Source: Streptococcus thoraltensis DSM 12221 (GTDB lineage Bacteria; Bacillota; Bacilli; Lactobacillales; Streptococcaceae). From it: a stretch of DNA of 64,000 nucleotides. The DNA lies in the NCBI RefSeq assembly GCF_000380145.1, contig NZ_KB904587.1, forward strand, positions 184,899-248,898. The letters run 5' to 3'. The notes beneath the pieces are model-generated. The model was not told where the DNA came from. It ran no database searches and saw only the letters and a list, made by a program, of their open reading frames with translations. Each line of letters starts with the position of its first letter. Position 1 is the stretch's first letter. Both the position numbers and the translations under genes were made by a program. Shown in pieces: positions 1-8,848 of the stretch.

Positions 1-36
1 TTCAATTTCCCCTTCTTTTTTTGTTTTGATATAAAA

Positions 37-65
37 ATCATAACGCAAACGCTTGCGTAAGTCAA
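37..65 (-). promoter_or_regulatory. Promoter with MalR-type operator for a gene off the left edge
   Basis: Read on the minus strand there is a -35 TTGACT (60-65), a 17-base spacer and a -10 TATGAT (37-42). The spacer (43-59) is almost wholly filled by an imperfect palindrome with half-sites ACGCAA and TTGCGT (43-58). A GAAGGGG ribosome-binding sequence follows near positions 8-14, so a gene begins just beyond position 1. The design, an operator inside the spacer, is the same as at the malX promoter. That suggests co-regulation by MalR or CcpA and makes a maltodextrin gene such as malQ or malP a reasonable guess for the missing gene. Confidence 0.7.
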
Positions 66-106
66 TCATTTTTTGGAACTTTTTATCTTTCTCTTTGTAG
101 AAAACG

Positions 107-127
107 AAAAAAACCTTGATAACAAGG
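107..127 (-). terminator. Rho-independent terminator downstream of malR
   Basis: On the minus strand CCTTG, a TTAT loop and CAAGG are followed by a run of seven T. It lies about 160 bases beyond the malR stop codon and before the next minus-strand promoter. Confidence 0.65.
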
Positions 128-130
128 CTT

Positions 131-211
131 CAGGTTGAAGAAAAGGTTCATTTTGGATAATCTTTTTCAACTTTTTAGTTTTCTTTGGAAAAGAAAAACT
201 TCCAAAAAGGT
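131..211. repeat. Dispersed hairpin repeat, copy 1
   Basis: This segment resembles 21075-21155: both have a hairpin with arms of the GTTGAA/TTCAAC or ATTGAA/TTCAAT type around a shared ATTTTGGATA loop, then a tail ending in AAAAAGGT. The outermost arm base pair differs between the two copies yet stays paired. It lies downstream of malR in a non-coding gap. Confidence 0.55.
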
Positions 212-285
212 CATTAAATCAATACTTATAAGAGTTTTTATTAAAAATAAAGACTTTAACTTTTCAATAAAGAACCCTCTAGAAT

Positions 286-1311
286 TTATTTCCTTTTCTT
301 TAAATTTCTAATGGATTCTCTTTCTTTTAGAGTAAAAGGAACGATAATCTGTTCGCTTTTTTCTTCTTGATCGGACTGAATAATGGTCAATAATCGCTTG
401 AAACTAGTTTCCCCTAGATGATCAACATGGATGTCAAAAGTAGTCAAATAAGGGTGAATTAATTTTGAAAAAATGGAATTATTGAAAGTAATGATAGAGA
501 TGTCATCTGGAACTTTCAAGCCATAGTAGGAAAGCAGTTGCATTAAGCGGATAGTAACACGGTCAGAAATAACGACTAAAGCTGTGGGTTTTCCAGTCTG
601 AATAGCAGTCATCAAGGTATCCACTTTTTTAGCATCTGATGGGTCAAACAAAAACATCGGTTGATAAGTTAAGTCCTGTCGCATCATTCCTTTGACATAT
701 CCCATAAAACGCTCTGAAGCAACTTCTGACTTCAAGTCATCTGTCACAAAGTAAATGTTCTCATGACCATTTTTGTGGAGATATTCAACAGCACTTTTTC
801 CCATGAGCTGGTTATCATTATTGATATAAGTAATCTGCGTTTCATTTCCCTCAGGTGCTCCGACAATCACAAAGGGAATTTTATTTTTCAATAAATAGTC
901 TCTAATCGGATCATTTTGAACAGAATATAAAATAATAAAGCCATCAACCCTTTTTTGTCGGTGCATCAAGGCTACTTGTTCCAATAAGTCATCCAAAGAA
1001 GTTCCAGTCGCAATAGAAATTGTAAAATCTTTCAACTTAGCTTCATGGGTAATGGTTGATAAGATACGCATAAAGAAAGGCTCACTTAAACGATCTGGCG
1101 TTGCCAATGGTGGGAAAACCAAGCCAATATTATGGGTCAAGCCGCTTGCTAGCATTTGTGCAGCTACATTAGGAACATAGCCCAACTCTGCCATGGCTTT
1201 TCTAACCTTCTCTTTTGTTTTCTGCGAAATGGAGTGATTATCTTTGAGCACTCGACTAACAGTTGATGGGTTTACACCAGCTCTTTCTGCGACATCCTTT
1301 ATAGTAGCCAT
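286..1311 (-). CDS. malR: LacI-family maltose/maltodextrin operon repressor MalR
   Basis: This 341-residue protein is a LacI-family transcription factor. Residues 1-50 form the DNA-binding helix-turn-helix and hinge helix (ATIKDVAERAGVNPSTVSRV is the diagnostic start). Residues from about 60 on are the periplasmic-binding-protein-like effector domain. Length is normal for the family. It is placed beside malX-malC-malD, and palindromes with GCAAACGCTTGC or GCAAGCGGTTGC cores lie in the neighbouring promoters. This makes MalR, the streptococcal maltodextrin repressor, the natural identification. Maltose or maltodextrin as inducer is known for the family, not seen here. Its own promoter overlaps a similar half-site, so autoregulation or CcpA control is likely. 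An AAGGAG sequence just upstream of the ATG supports this start. Confidence 0.88.
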   Translation of the reverse strand: MATIKDVAERAGVNPSTVSRVLKDNHSISQKTKEKVRKAMAELGYVPNVAAQMLASGLTHNIGLVFPPLATPDRLSEPFFMRILSTITHEAKLKDFTISIATGTSLDDLLEQVALMHRQKRVDGFIILYSVQNDPIRDYLLKNKIPFVIVGAPEGNETQITYINNDNQLMGKSAVEYLHKNGHENIYFVTDDLKSEVASERFMGYVKGMMRQDLTYQPMFLFDPSDAKKVDTLMTAIQTGKPTALVVISDRVTIRLMQLLSYYGLKVPDDISIITFNNSIFSKLIHPYLTTFDIHVDHLGETSFKRLLTIIQSDQEEKSEQIIVPFTLKERESIRNLKKRK

Positions 1312-1347
1312 GGTCTAAACTCCTTTAAATAATCTTTTGATTGTTCT

Positions 1348-1376
1348 AGTTTACAACACTTCACAAGCGTTTTCAA
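1348..1376 (-). promoter_or_regulatory. malR promoter with cre/MalR-like site
   Basis: Minus-strand -35 TTGAAA (1371-1376), 17-base spacer and -10 TAAACT (1348-1353). The spacer carries ACGCTTGTG, which with the -35 reads TTGAAAACGCTTGTG. That is close to a catabolite-responsive element or MalR half-operator. The start codon is about 35 bases downstream. Confidence 0.55.
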
Positions 1377-1461
1377 TAATTTTTGGGATTTTTTGCCATA
1401 CGGAAACTATTTTCTGCCAAAATATTATTTAAAATCCTTGCCGCAGCAAGATTCCATCCAT

Positions 1462-1475
1462 AGCAAACGCTTGCT
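1462..1475. promoter_or_regulatory. Isolated MalR-type operator
   Basis: AGCAAACGCTTGCT is an imperfect palindrome with the same core as the site at 43-58. It stands about 150 bases upstream of malR, between malR and the decayed GH13 gene. No convincing promoter overlaps it, so it may be an auxiliary operator for looping or a leftover of the decayed operon. Confidence 0.5.
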
Positions 1476-1569
1476 TTCTCTTTCTAGTAACATAAGAACC
1501 ATTACTTCCTCATCTGCCTATCTTGCTGGGAAATACGATAAGTTATCTTGTGACGTTATACTATCAAAT

Positions 1570-1596
1570 GCCATCTGACCCAAGACTCAGATAGGC
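1570..1596 (-). terminator. Hairpin after the GH13 remnant
   Basis: GCCATCTGA and TCAGATAGGC pair around an eight-base loop. It lies directly beyond the recognisable end of the GH13 remnant on the minus strand. There is no clear T run, so terminator activity is doubtful. Confidence 0.3.
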
Positions 1597-1599
1597 AAG

Positions 1600-2591
1600 G
1601 GATTATTTTCAAAAGCAATTAGCTCTTAATAACCTCTAAATCTTGCTACTTCTCCTCGTATGACATAAAGCGACCATCGTCAGAATTCGAATTGCCTGTC
1701 AATCCGACCCCATCGCCATAATAAATCCTGGAACTCCTTTTTGGAAAAATATATGGTGAACAGCTGTTTAATCAGAGGCTTGTTTCCATGACAACAAAGA
1801 CGTTTTGAGTTAGCATGGGAAACTACAAGGGTGAAGGTAAGCTGATTGGTATGTTCACCACCTAGCGCATCCTATATAAGAACCCATCCACCGCTACTTC
1901 ACAAGTTAGCATGCGCAAAACGGTATAGGAAATTATTTGTAGAGCCATCATTCATGACAGTAGCAAAGAAATATCCCACAAGCCAGATTTGAAATAAATG
2001 TCAAATTTTGCCTAGAATATAAAAGCCCTCCAAAAGTCATGATTAGGACACTATCTATCGCTATCAAAAATTTTATCCAACAATTAGCTGCAACTAAAGG
2101 ATACTTTTTTACTGTGGATGACTAGTATTCAACTTGGACATCTTGTTTGCAAAGACAAATCTATCATAGAAAATATGCACTGTCTTATCGTTTTTTAGTG
2201 TTGAAATTTGTAATGGGAAAGTTCGAACATGAAATCATCCGTATAAAGGTAGGGCGAAAATGGTATTTAAAATTTGGGAGTGTGGATACTTGATAAAAAC
2301 TTTCATCACTCTTTTCTTCAATAGTAAACATTTGAACTAGAGACTGCTGTCATTGCCAGTTGTTTAGCTATAGTCAAATCAATTAACTTTTAGACAAGAA
2401 ACTGACTACGGCAAGTCGAAAATGACGATGTATCAAAGTTAATTCAAAAACCATAGTAAAGAAGGCCAGAAATTAATACAGCATTTTGACCCTGCTTTTT
2501 GTGGTTAAACATCTCATGTGAAAGGCAGTATTTTATAAATATAAACCATTCCATCATTAAAACTAGCAAAAATAGGAGCATTTTTAGGCAT
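1600..2591 (-). pseudogene. Decayed GH13 glycosidase (neopullulanase/cyclomaltodextrinase type)
   Basis: No open frame is left, but the minus strand in changing frames keeps GH13 landmarks in the correct order. From the 5' end these are a start ATG at 2591 behind AGGGG, then MSKLNTSHPQ, then FDSDR followed by CPNHDFWRAF. After these come GEHTNQLTF, SHANSKRLCCHGNKPLIKQL and IYYGDGVGLTGNSNSDD. In intact relatives these correspond to the PKLNT, DGWRLDVANE, LDSHDT and YYGDEIGLTG regions. Stop codons, frameshifts and internal deletions interrupt it, and the span is about 1 kb where intact enzymes need about 1.7 kb. A repeat element (2369-2455) lies inside it. It was divergent from malX and probably MalR-regulated. 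The loss suggests this strain no longer makes that intracellular maltodextrinase. Confidence 0.8.
2369..2455. repeat. Outer inverted-repeat element, shortest form
   Basis: It begins TATAGTCAAATCAATTAACT and ends with the inverted motif AGTTAATTC near the far edge; between them is GGCAAGTCGAAAATGAC. It is a shortened member of the family at 6599, 17229, 21171, 28185, 34246, 39578 and 57291. It sits inside the GH13 remnant. Confidence 0.7.
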
Positions 2592-2643
2592 AACTAATTC
2601 CCCTAATTTTTTCAAATTTATTAGACAAATTCATAATGTTAGC

Positions 2644-2655
2644 GCAAGCGATTGC
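2644..2655. promoter_or_regulatory. Upstream MalR operator in the malX/GH13 divergent region
   Basis: GCAAGCGATTGC matches the operator in the malX promoter. It lies about 90 bases upstream of the malX -35 and 50 bases upstream of the ancient GH13 start, so it could have served both directions. Confidence 0.6.
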
Positions 2656-2736
2656 TTAAAGTTATAGAATTTCTTATCAAAAAAGAGCTTAAACAAAGGG
2701 ATTTTAAAATTTTTTTATATTTTTTTCAAAAAAGAC

Positions 2737-2765
2737 TTGACATTTATTGCAAGCGGTTGCATAAT
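2737..2765 (+). promoter_or_regulatory. malX promoter with operator in the spacer
   Basis: -35 TTGACA (2737-2742), 17-base spacer, -10 CATAAT (2760-2765). The palindrome TTGCAAGCGGTTGCAT covers 2747-2762, filling the spacer and touching the -10, so a bound repressor would block polymerase. An AGGAGGAAG ribosome-binding site precedes the ATG at 2801. Confidence 0.8.
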
Positions 2766-2800
2766 AGAGGTGTAAAGAATTTTCTTAGGAGGAAGAAGCT

Positions 2801-4033
2801 ATGAAATCATGGCAAAAAATTGCATTATTCGGAGCAAGTCTTTCACTTGTCGGTGGAGCTGCTATGGCAAGTACAATTGAGGTAAGCGCTACTTCAAAAG
2901 ATACTATCAAACTTTGGGTACCAACAGGCGCTAAAAAGTCTTACAAAGACGTTGTCAAAAAATTCGAAAAAGATTCTGGTTACAAAGTAAAAATTGTTGA
3001 ATCTGAAGATCCAAAAGCACAAGAAAAAATTAAAAAAGACCCTAGTGCTGTTGCTGACGTATTCTCATTGCCACACGATCAACTAGGGCAATTAGTAGAA
3101 ACAGGTGCTATTCAAGCACTTCCAAAAAAATACGCTAAAGAAGTTAAAAAAGAGTCAACTGACCAAGCACTTGCAGGGGCACAGTATAAAGGTAAGACTT
3201 ATGCCTTCCCATTTGGAATCGAATCACAAGTTCTTTACTATAACAAAGAAAAACTTTCTGAAGATCAAGTAAAATCATACGAAAGCATCACTGAAAATGC
3301 TACTTTCGGTGCTAACTTGAAAGAAGTTAACGCTTACCATATTGCACCTCTATTCATGTCTGTCGGTGATACATTATTTGGTAAAGATGGCGAAGATGTT
3401 AAAGGCACAAACTGGGGCAATGAGGCTGGTGTTAGCGTTCTTAAATGGATTGCAAGCCAAAAAGATAATAAAGGCTTTGTTAACGTAGATGCTAACAATA
3501 CCATGTCTAAATTTGGTGATGGTTCAATCGCAGCCTTTGAATCAGGTCCATGGGATTATGATACCGCTAAAGAATCTGTAGGCGAAGACAAACTAGGTGT
3601 TGCAGCTTACCCTACTATGAAGATTGGTGACAAAGACGTTCAACAAAAAGCCTTCTTAGGTGTTAAACTCTATGCTGTAAACCAAGCACCTGCTGATGGT
3701 GATGCCGATCGTATCGCAGCAAGTTACCAACTCGCTTCTTACCTAACAAGCGAAGATAGCCAAGAAAACCAATTTGAAGAACGTAAGATTGTTCCTTCAA
3801 ACAAAGAAGTTCAAGCATCTGATGATGTTCAAAATGATGACCTTGCTAAAACCGTTATTAAAATGGGATCTTCTGATGAATACTCAGTTGTTATGCCAAA
3901 ACTAAGCCAAATGACAGCCTTCTGGACTGAAAGTGCTGCCATCCTTAGCGATACTTATAACGGTAAGATTAAAGAAACTGATTACCTTAAGAAGTTAAAA
4001 CAATTTGACAAAGACTTGGCTGACGCTAAATAA
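2801..4033 (+). CDS. malX: Maltose/maltodextrin ABC transporter substrate-binding protein MalX
   Basis: A 410-residue extracellular solute-binding protein (family 1, MalE type) that delivers maltodextrins to MalC-MalD. Residues 1-30 are a signal peptide. The mature part starts near TIKLWVPTGAKKSYKDVVKK, the standard first strand of this family, and the length is normal. Unusually, I see no lipobox cysteine. The signal region ends GGAAMASTIEVSA with alanines instead, which fits signal peptidase I cleavage better than lipoprotein processing. The promoter carries a MalR operator. A hairpin terminator separates the gene from malC, so malX is probably made in excess of the membrane parts. The importer's ATPase is not in this window; streptococci commonly use the shared MsmK. 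Confidence 0.9.
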   Translation: MKSWQKIALFGASLSLVGGAAMASTIEVSATSKDTIKLWVPTGAKKSYKDVVKKFEKDSGYKVKIVESEDPKAQEKIKKDPSAVADVFSLPHDQLGQLVETGAIQALPKKYAKEVKKESTDQALAGAQYKGKTYAFPFGIESQVLYYNKEKLSEDQVKSYESITENATFGANLKEVNAYHIAPLFMSVGDTLFGKDGEDVKGTNWGNEAGVSVLKWIASQKDNKGFVNVDANNTMSKFGDGSIAAFESGPWDYDTAKESVGEDKLGVAAYPTMKIGDKDVQQKAFLGVKLYAVNQAPADGDADRIAASYQLASYLTSEDSQENQFEERKIVPSNKEVQASDDVQNDDLAKTVIKMGSSDEYSVVMPKLSQMTAFWTESAAILSDTYNGKIKETDYLKKLKQFDKDLADAK

Positions 4034-4065
4034 GCATCATTAAAATTGTCATTGCAGTCAATCTA

Positions 4066-4122
4066 GGAGGTGGAGATAAGCTCCAACATACGTGTTGTGA
4101 GAACACTCCACCTTTTATTTTT
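4066..4122 (+). terminator. Partial terminator between malX and malC
   Basis: AGGTGGAG (4068-4075) pairs perfectly with CTCCACCT (4106-4113) and is followed by a T-rich run. With no obvious promoter between it and malC, it likely lets only part of the transcripts continue. Confidence 0.65.
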
Positions 4123-4211
4123 TAAGAATTCCTATTCTCTAAATCGACTAAACCCTAATCTTTGGCTGATTTAGCCAGTAGAAATTCAATCACAATTAAA
4201 GGAGATTACCT

Positions 4212-5573
4212 ATGACTAAGTCCCTCTTTTATGAAGACGTTAGTGTTCCAGAAGCGCTTTCCAAAGGTGGATGGGATATTAAACTCTCAGCAATCATTAT
4301 GGGCTTTGCCAATCTTGCCAACAAACAATTTGTCAAAGGCTGCTTATTCCTAGCAACCGAGATTGCCTTTCTAATTGCCTTTGTGACACAGATTATACCA
4401 GCCTTTGGTCATTTGATAACACTTGGAACGAAAAAACAAGGAATGACCACAAAAACCATAAATGGCATTGAAATTTCTGTTGCTGTTGAAGGGGATAATT
4501 CAATGCTTATGCTTATCTTTGGCTTGGCATCGATTATCTTCTGCTTGGTATTTGCTTATATTTACTGGTGTAACCTAAAGAGCGCTCGAAATCTTTATGT
4601 TATCAAGAAAGAAAATGCTAAAATCCCATCATTCAAAGAAGATATTGAAACACTGTCAAACGGTCGTTTTCATATGACACTTATGGCGATTCCAATGATT
4701 GGTGTCTTACTTTTTACCATCTTACCTTTGATTTACATGATTACTTTAGCTTTTACCAGTTATGACCATAATCATCTGCCTCCAAAATCACTCTTTGATT
4801 GGGTAGGCTTTACCAACTTTAGCAATATCCTCAGTGGTCGTATGGCTGGTACTTTCTTCCCCGTATTATCATGGACCTTAATCTGGGCAGTATTTGCGAC
4901 AGTAACCAACTTCTTCTTTGGTATTCTTCTTGCTCTTTTGATTAATACTAAAGGTCTCAAATTTAAGAAGATGTGGCGTACCATTTTTGTTATCACCATG
5001 GCGGTACCACAATTTATCTCTCTTCTCATTATGCGTAATTTGCTAAATGACGAAGGCCCTCTAAACGTTCTCTTACAAAAAATAGGATTGATTGATCAAG
5101 GACTTCCCTTCTTATCAGATCCTCTTTGGGCTAAGTTCTCAATTATCTTTGTTAATATGTGGGTGGGTATCCCAGTGACGATGTTGGTTGCTACTGGTAT
5201 TATCATGAACCTGCCACAAGAGCAAATTGAAGCTGCTGAAATTGATGGGGCAAGTAAAATCCAAGTCTTCAAATCCATCACTTTCCCACAAATTCTGCTT
5301 ATCATGACCCCAACTCTAATCCAGCAATTTATCGGTAATATCAATAACTTTAATGTTATTTATCTCCTAACTGGTGGTGGACCTGTCAACTCTAAGTTTT
5401 ACCAAGCCGGTTCTACAGACCTCTTGGTGACATGGCTTTATAAATTGACGGTTACTGCTGCAGACTATAACCTAGCATCTGTTATCGGTATTTTGATCTT
5501 TGTCCTATCAGCTGGATTTAGTTTGATGGCTTATACCAGAACAGCGTCTTACAAGGAAGGAGTTGCTAAATAA
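4212..5573 (+). CDS. malC: Maltodextrin ABC transporter permease MalC (MalF-like)
   Basis: A 453-residue multi-spanning inner permease subunit for maltodextrin uptake. The N-terminal 150 residues form an extension with its own membrane segments, typical of the MalF/MalC side of the heterodimer. The permease core follows. Near residues 335-355 it has the EAA loop (EAAEIDGA, then ITFPQI) that docks the ATPase. An AAAGGAG ribosome-binding site stands ahead of the ATG. The stop overlaps the malD start by one base (TAATG), so the two are translationally coupled. No ATPase gene follows in the operon. Confidence 0.9.
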   Translation: MTKSLFYEDVSVPEALSKGGWDIKLSAIIMGFANLANKQFVKGCLFLATEIAFLIAFVTQIIPAFGHLITLGTKKQGMTTKTINGIEISVAVEGDNSMLMLIFGLASIIFCLVFAYIYWCNLKSARNLYVIKKENAKIPSFKEDIETLSNGRFHMTLMAIPMIGVLLFTILPLIYMITLAFTSYDHNHLPPKSLFDWVGFTNFSNILSGRMAGTFFPVLSWTLIWAVFATVTNFFFGILLALLINTKGLKFKKMWRTIFVITMAVPQFISLLIMRNLLNDEGPLNVLLQKIGLIDQGLPFLSDPLWAKFSIIFVNMWVGIPVTMLVATGIIMNLPQEQIEAAEIDGASKIQVFKSITFPQILLIMTPTLIQQFIGNINNFNVIYLLTGGGPVNSKFYQAGSTDLLVTWLYKLTVTAADYNLASVIGILIFVLSAGFSLMAYTRTASYKEGVAK

Positions 5574-6409
5574 TGAAATCAAAACGTCGTATGCAATTAG
5601 GGTTTGTCTATACCCTACTTATCGTTCTCTCAATTATCTGGCTCTTTCCTATCGCTTGGGTTATCCTAACCAGCTTACGTGGTGAAGGAACTGCCTACGT
5701 GAATTACTTCATCCCAAAAACATGGACATTAGAAAATTATGTTAACCTCTTTACTAATTCGTCCTTCCCATTTGGAAGATGGTTCCTTAATACTTTGATT
5801 GTGGCGATTGCTACTTGCATCATCTCTACATTCATTACCGTTGCTATGGCATACTCACTCAGCCGTATTAAATTTAAATTCCGCAATGGTTTTTTGAAAT
5901 TAGCTCTTGTCTTGAATATGTTCCCAGGATTCATGAGTATGATTGCTATCTACTACATCCTCAAGGCTATTGGGTTGACACAGTCACTAGCCGCCTTGGT
6001 CTTGGTTTACTCTTCAGGTGCAGCTCTAGGGTTCTACATTGCTAAGGGATTCTTTGATACAATTCCCTATTCCCTTGATGAATCTGCAATGATTGATGGT
6101 GCTACTCGTAAAGATATTTTCTTTAAGATTACGCTCCCCCTTTCAAAACCCATCATCGTCTATACAGCCTTGATGGCATTTATCGGACCATGGATGGATT
6201 TCATCTTTGCTCAAGTCATTCTAGGTGATGCTACAAATAAATACACGGTTGCTATTGGGCTCTTCTCAATGTTACAACCTGACACCATCAATAAATGGTT
6301 CATGTCATTCACAGCAGGATCTGTCCTCATCGCCGTTCCAATCACTCTCCTCTTCATGTTTATGCAAAAATACTATGTTGAAGGTATCACTGGTGGTTCG
6401 GTTAAATAA
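5573..6409 (+). CDS. malD: Maltodextrin ABC transporter permease MalD (MalG-like)
   Basis: The second permease subunit, 278 residues, with six predicted membrane segments. Its EAA loop reads ESAMIDGATRKDIF, then TLPLSKP, around residues 180-205. It pairs with MalC to form the channel. The start overlaps the malC stop by one base. A strong terminator follows. Further mal genes that often follow malD in relatives, such as malA, are absent here. Confidence 0.9.
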   Translation: MKSKRRMQLGFVYTLLIVLSIIWLFPIAWVILTSLRGEGTAYVNYFIPKTWTLENYVNLFTNSSFPFGRWFLNTLIVAIATCIISTFITVAMAYSLSRIKFKFRNGFLKLALVLNMFPGFMSMIAIYYILKAIGLTQSLAALVLVYSSGAALGFYIAKGFFDTIPYSLDESAMIDGATRKDIFFKITLPLSKPIIVYTALMAFIGPWMDFIFAQVILGDATNKYTVAIGLFSMLQPDTINKWFMSFTAGSVLIAVPITLLFMFMQKYYVEGITGGSVK

Positions 6410-6423
6410 CCCTACTATACTTA

Positions 6424-6461
6424 AAAAAGCATGTCAGCTCGTAACTGACATGCTTTTTGAT
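6424..6461 (+). terminator. Terminator of malX-malC-malD
   Basis: GCATGTCAG and CTGACATGC pair perfectly around a short loop, with A6 before and T5 after. It is strong and potentially bidirectional. Confidence 0.9.
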
Positions 6462-6598
6462 GTTTTAAGCGTAGCAGAAGAAAGTCCTTGTTTTTTGGTT
6501 CTCTTTTTTCCAAATTTTCCTTTAAGAACTGAACCAAGTATTTGTGGGCAAGGAGGTTAGCTTTTTTTCTGCTGTTTAGTGATAGTTCGTATTGACAT

Positions 6599-6709
6599 TA
6601 TAGTCTTTTGAATTACCTTTGATACGCCGTCACTTTCGACTTGCCCTACTCATACTCAATTAGTCTGCGTCTTTCTGTTCCTTGTCTGAAAGAGAATTCA
6701 TTTGACTAT
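6599..6709. repeat. Outer inverted-repeat element, short form
   Basis: It begins TATAGTCTTTTGAATTACCT and ends GAATTCATTTGACTAT, so the ends are inverted copies of each other. The centre keeps CACTTTCGACTTGCCCTACT and a stub of ATACTCAA. It lies in the gap between the malD terminator and uvrB. The rest of that gap (6462-6598 and 6710-6774) shows nothing recognisable. Confidence 0.8.
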
Positions 6710-6774
6710 CTAAACATAATTCTGACTAGATTCTGATTGCTACATTCACCAGCAGTTTCTATCTTGTCAACTTT

Positions 6775-8766
6775 TTAATCCATCGCTTTTAGTTCAAGCA
6801 CCATATCACGAATTTGAGCTGCCAATTCAAAATCAAGCAATTCTGCTGCTTCTTGCATTTGTTTTTGCAGCTTTTTAATGGCCTCTTGACGTTCAGATTT
6901 AGTCATTGCTGAATAATCAACCGTCTCTTCTGCGACATCTGTATCTGAAGTTTTCGAAATCGCTATCAAGTCACGAATATCTTTCTTAATCGTTTGCGGA
7001 ACAATGCCATGCTCTTCATTATAGTGCATCTGAATCTTACGACGACGAGCAGTTTCATCCATAGCGCGTTGCATAGATTCGGTAATCTTGTCCGCATACA
7101 TGATAACATGTCCTTCTGAGTTACGGGCGGCACGTCCAATAGTCTGGATAAGACCACGTTCGTTTCGAAGAAATCCTTCCTTGTCAGCATCTAAAATCGC
7201 CACCAGACTGACCTCTGGAACATCAATCCCCTCACGGAGCAAGTTAATCCCGATAAGGACATCGAAGACGCCCAAGCGAAGGTCACGGATAATCTCCGTC
7301 CGTTCAAGCGTTTTAATATCTGAATGCATGTATTTGACCTTGACACCCATTTCTTTCAGATAATCTGTCAAATCCTCCGCCATTTTCTTAGTCAGAGTGG
7401 TAATGAAGGTACGCTCGCCTTTTTCTGAGCGGATAGTAATTTCTTCTAGCAAATCGTCCATTTGTCCCATGGTTGGACGAACTTCTACTTCTGGGTCTAG
7501 GAGACCTGTTGGACGGATGATTTGCTCAATGACTGTATCGGTTTGTTCGTTCTCATAGTCACCCGGGGTTGCAGACACATAAACAATCTGATGAACATGA
7601 CTTTCAAATTCTTCACGGCGAAGCGGACGGTTATCAAGAGCTGATGGCAAACGAAAACCATAATCAACCAGCATCTGTTTACGAGAACGGTCACCGTTAT
7701 ACATGCCTTTGATTTGTCCCATAGTCATGTGGCTTTCATCAATCATAATCATGAAATCCTCAGGGAAGAAATCAAGAAGCGTATAAGGTGGCTCGCCTTC
7801 ACTTCGTCCATCCATATGACGTGAATAGTTTTCAACACCATTGGTATAGCCCATCTCGCGTAACATCTCAATGTCATATTCTGTTCGTTGTTTGAGACGT
7901 TGGGCTTCTAGGAGTTTGCCTTCTAATTCAAAGACTTTCAGTTGCTCCTCTAATTCAGCTTGAATTTTAGCGATGGATTGCTCCATATGCTCCTCATTGG
8001 TCACAAAGTGAGTTGCTGGGAAGAGAACCAAATGCTCAACATCTCCGAGATTTTTACCTGTCAAACTTTCGATTTCACGAATACGATCAATTTCATCACC
8101 GAAAAACTCGATACGAAAAGCATGTTCATCACGAGAAGCTGGGAAAATTTCTACAACATCTCCACGGACGCGAAAACGCCCACGTTGGAAGTCAATGTCG
8201 TTACGTTCAAACTGAATATCTACTAATTGATTCAGCAATTGATCGCGCGAGATTTCTTGACCTGGGCGCAGTGAAACGGCTGAATCAGCATATTCTTTGG
8301 GCGATCCCAAACCATAGATACAAGATACGGAAGCAACAACAATAACATCATTTCGCTCCAAAAGCGCTGACGTCGCTGAATGCCTTAATTTATCAATCTC
8401 ATCATTAACCGAAGAATCCTTCTCAATATAGGTATCAGATGAAGGAACATAGGCTTCTGGTTGGTAATAATCATAATAGGAAACAAAATATTCCACCGCA
8501 TTGTCTGGGAAAAACTCTTTGAACTCACCATAGAGTTGCCCCGCCAAAGTCTTATTATGAGCAATAACCAAGGTCGGTTTATTGACTTTACTAATGACCT
8601 GACTCATCGTATAGGTTTTTCCTGTACCTGTGGCACCGAGTAAAATTTGAGCCTTTTCACCACCTTCTATATTATCAACTAACTGCTCAATAGCTTGTGG
8701 TTGATCTCCCGATGGTTGATATTTTGATACTAATTTAAATACATTATTTTCTTGTCTATCTATCAT
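6775..8766 (-). CDS. uvrB: Excinuclease ABC subunit B (UvrB)
   Basis: A 663-residue DNA-damage recognition helicase of nucleotide excision repair, which takes over DNA from UvrA and recruits UvrC. Walker A is GATGTGKT at residues 44-51. The damage-probing beta-hairpin [12 protein letters not shown] is near residue 100. The DESH helicase box is in the middle, and [13 protein letters not shown] and QTIGRAAR mark motifs V and VI. The C-terminal UVR segment (about 627-661) reads [16 protein letters not shown] and is the UvrC contact. Length and sequence are fully family-typical. It stands alone between non-coding gaps. Confidence 0.97.
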   Translation of the reverse strand: MIDRQENNVFKLVSKYQPSGDQPQAIEQLVDNIEGGEKAQILLGATGTGKTYTMSQVISKVNKPTLVIAHNKTLAGQLYGEFKEFFPDNAVEYFVSYYDYYQPEAYVPSSDTYIEKDSSVNDEIDKLRHSATSALLERNDVIVVASVSCIYGLGSPKEYADSAVSLRPGQEISRDQLLNQLVDIQFERNDIDFQRGRFRVRGDVVEIFPASRDEHAFRIEFFGDEIDRIREIESLTGKNLGDVEHLVLFPATHFVTNEEHMEQSIAKIQAELEEQLKVFELEGKLLEAQRLKQRTEYDIEMLREMGYTNGVENYSRHMDGRSEGEPPYTLLDFFPEDFMIMIDESHMTMGQIKGMYNGDRSRKQMLVDYGFRLPSALDNRPLRREEFESHVHQIVYVSATPGDYENEQTDTVIEQIIRPTGLLDPEVEVRPTMGQMDDLLEEITIRSEKGERTFITTLTKKMAEDLTDYLKEMGVKVKYMHSDIKTLERTEIIRDLRLGVFDVLIGINLLREGIDVPEVSLVAILDADKEGFLRNERGLIQTIGRAARNSEGHVIMYADKITESMQRAMDETARRRKIQMHYNEEHGIVPQTIKKDIRDLIAISKTSDTDVAEETVDYSAMTKSERQEAIKKLQKQMQEAAELLDFELAAQIRDMVLELKAMD

Positions 8767-8805
8767 GCTTCTATTTTATCATAGCACTTCCTTTTAATAG
8801 GAAAA

Positions 8806-8843
8806 AAAGTTTTTAAAAAGGATTGCGTTCTCACCCAATCCTT
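8806..8843 (-). terminator. Terminator of the CPBP protease gene
   Basis: On the minus strand AAGGATTG, a GGTGAGAACG-containing loop and CAATCCTT are followed by TTTAAAAAC and further T. The BOX-like repeat lies between it and the gene end. Confidence 0.65.
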
Positions 8844-8848
8844 AACTA

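Noticed and set aside
1393-1578. Open frame of 61 codons on the plus strand upstream of the GH13 remnant
   Set aside because: No ribosome-binding site, low-complexity composition, and it spans an operator and the start of the decayed gene.
8013-8345. Plus-strand frames within uvrB
   Set aside because: They are antisense to a highly conserved gene and carry no initiation signal.
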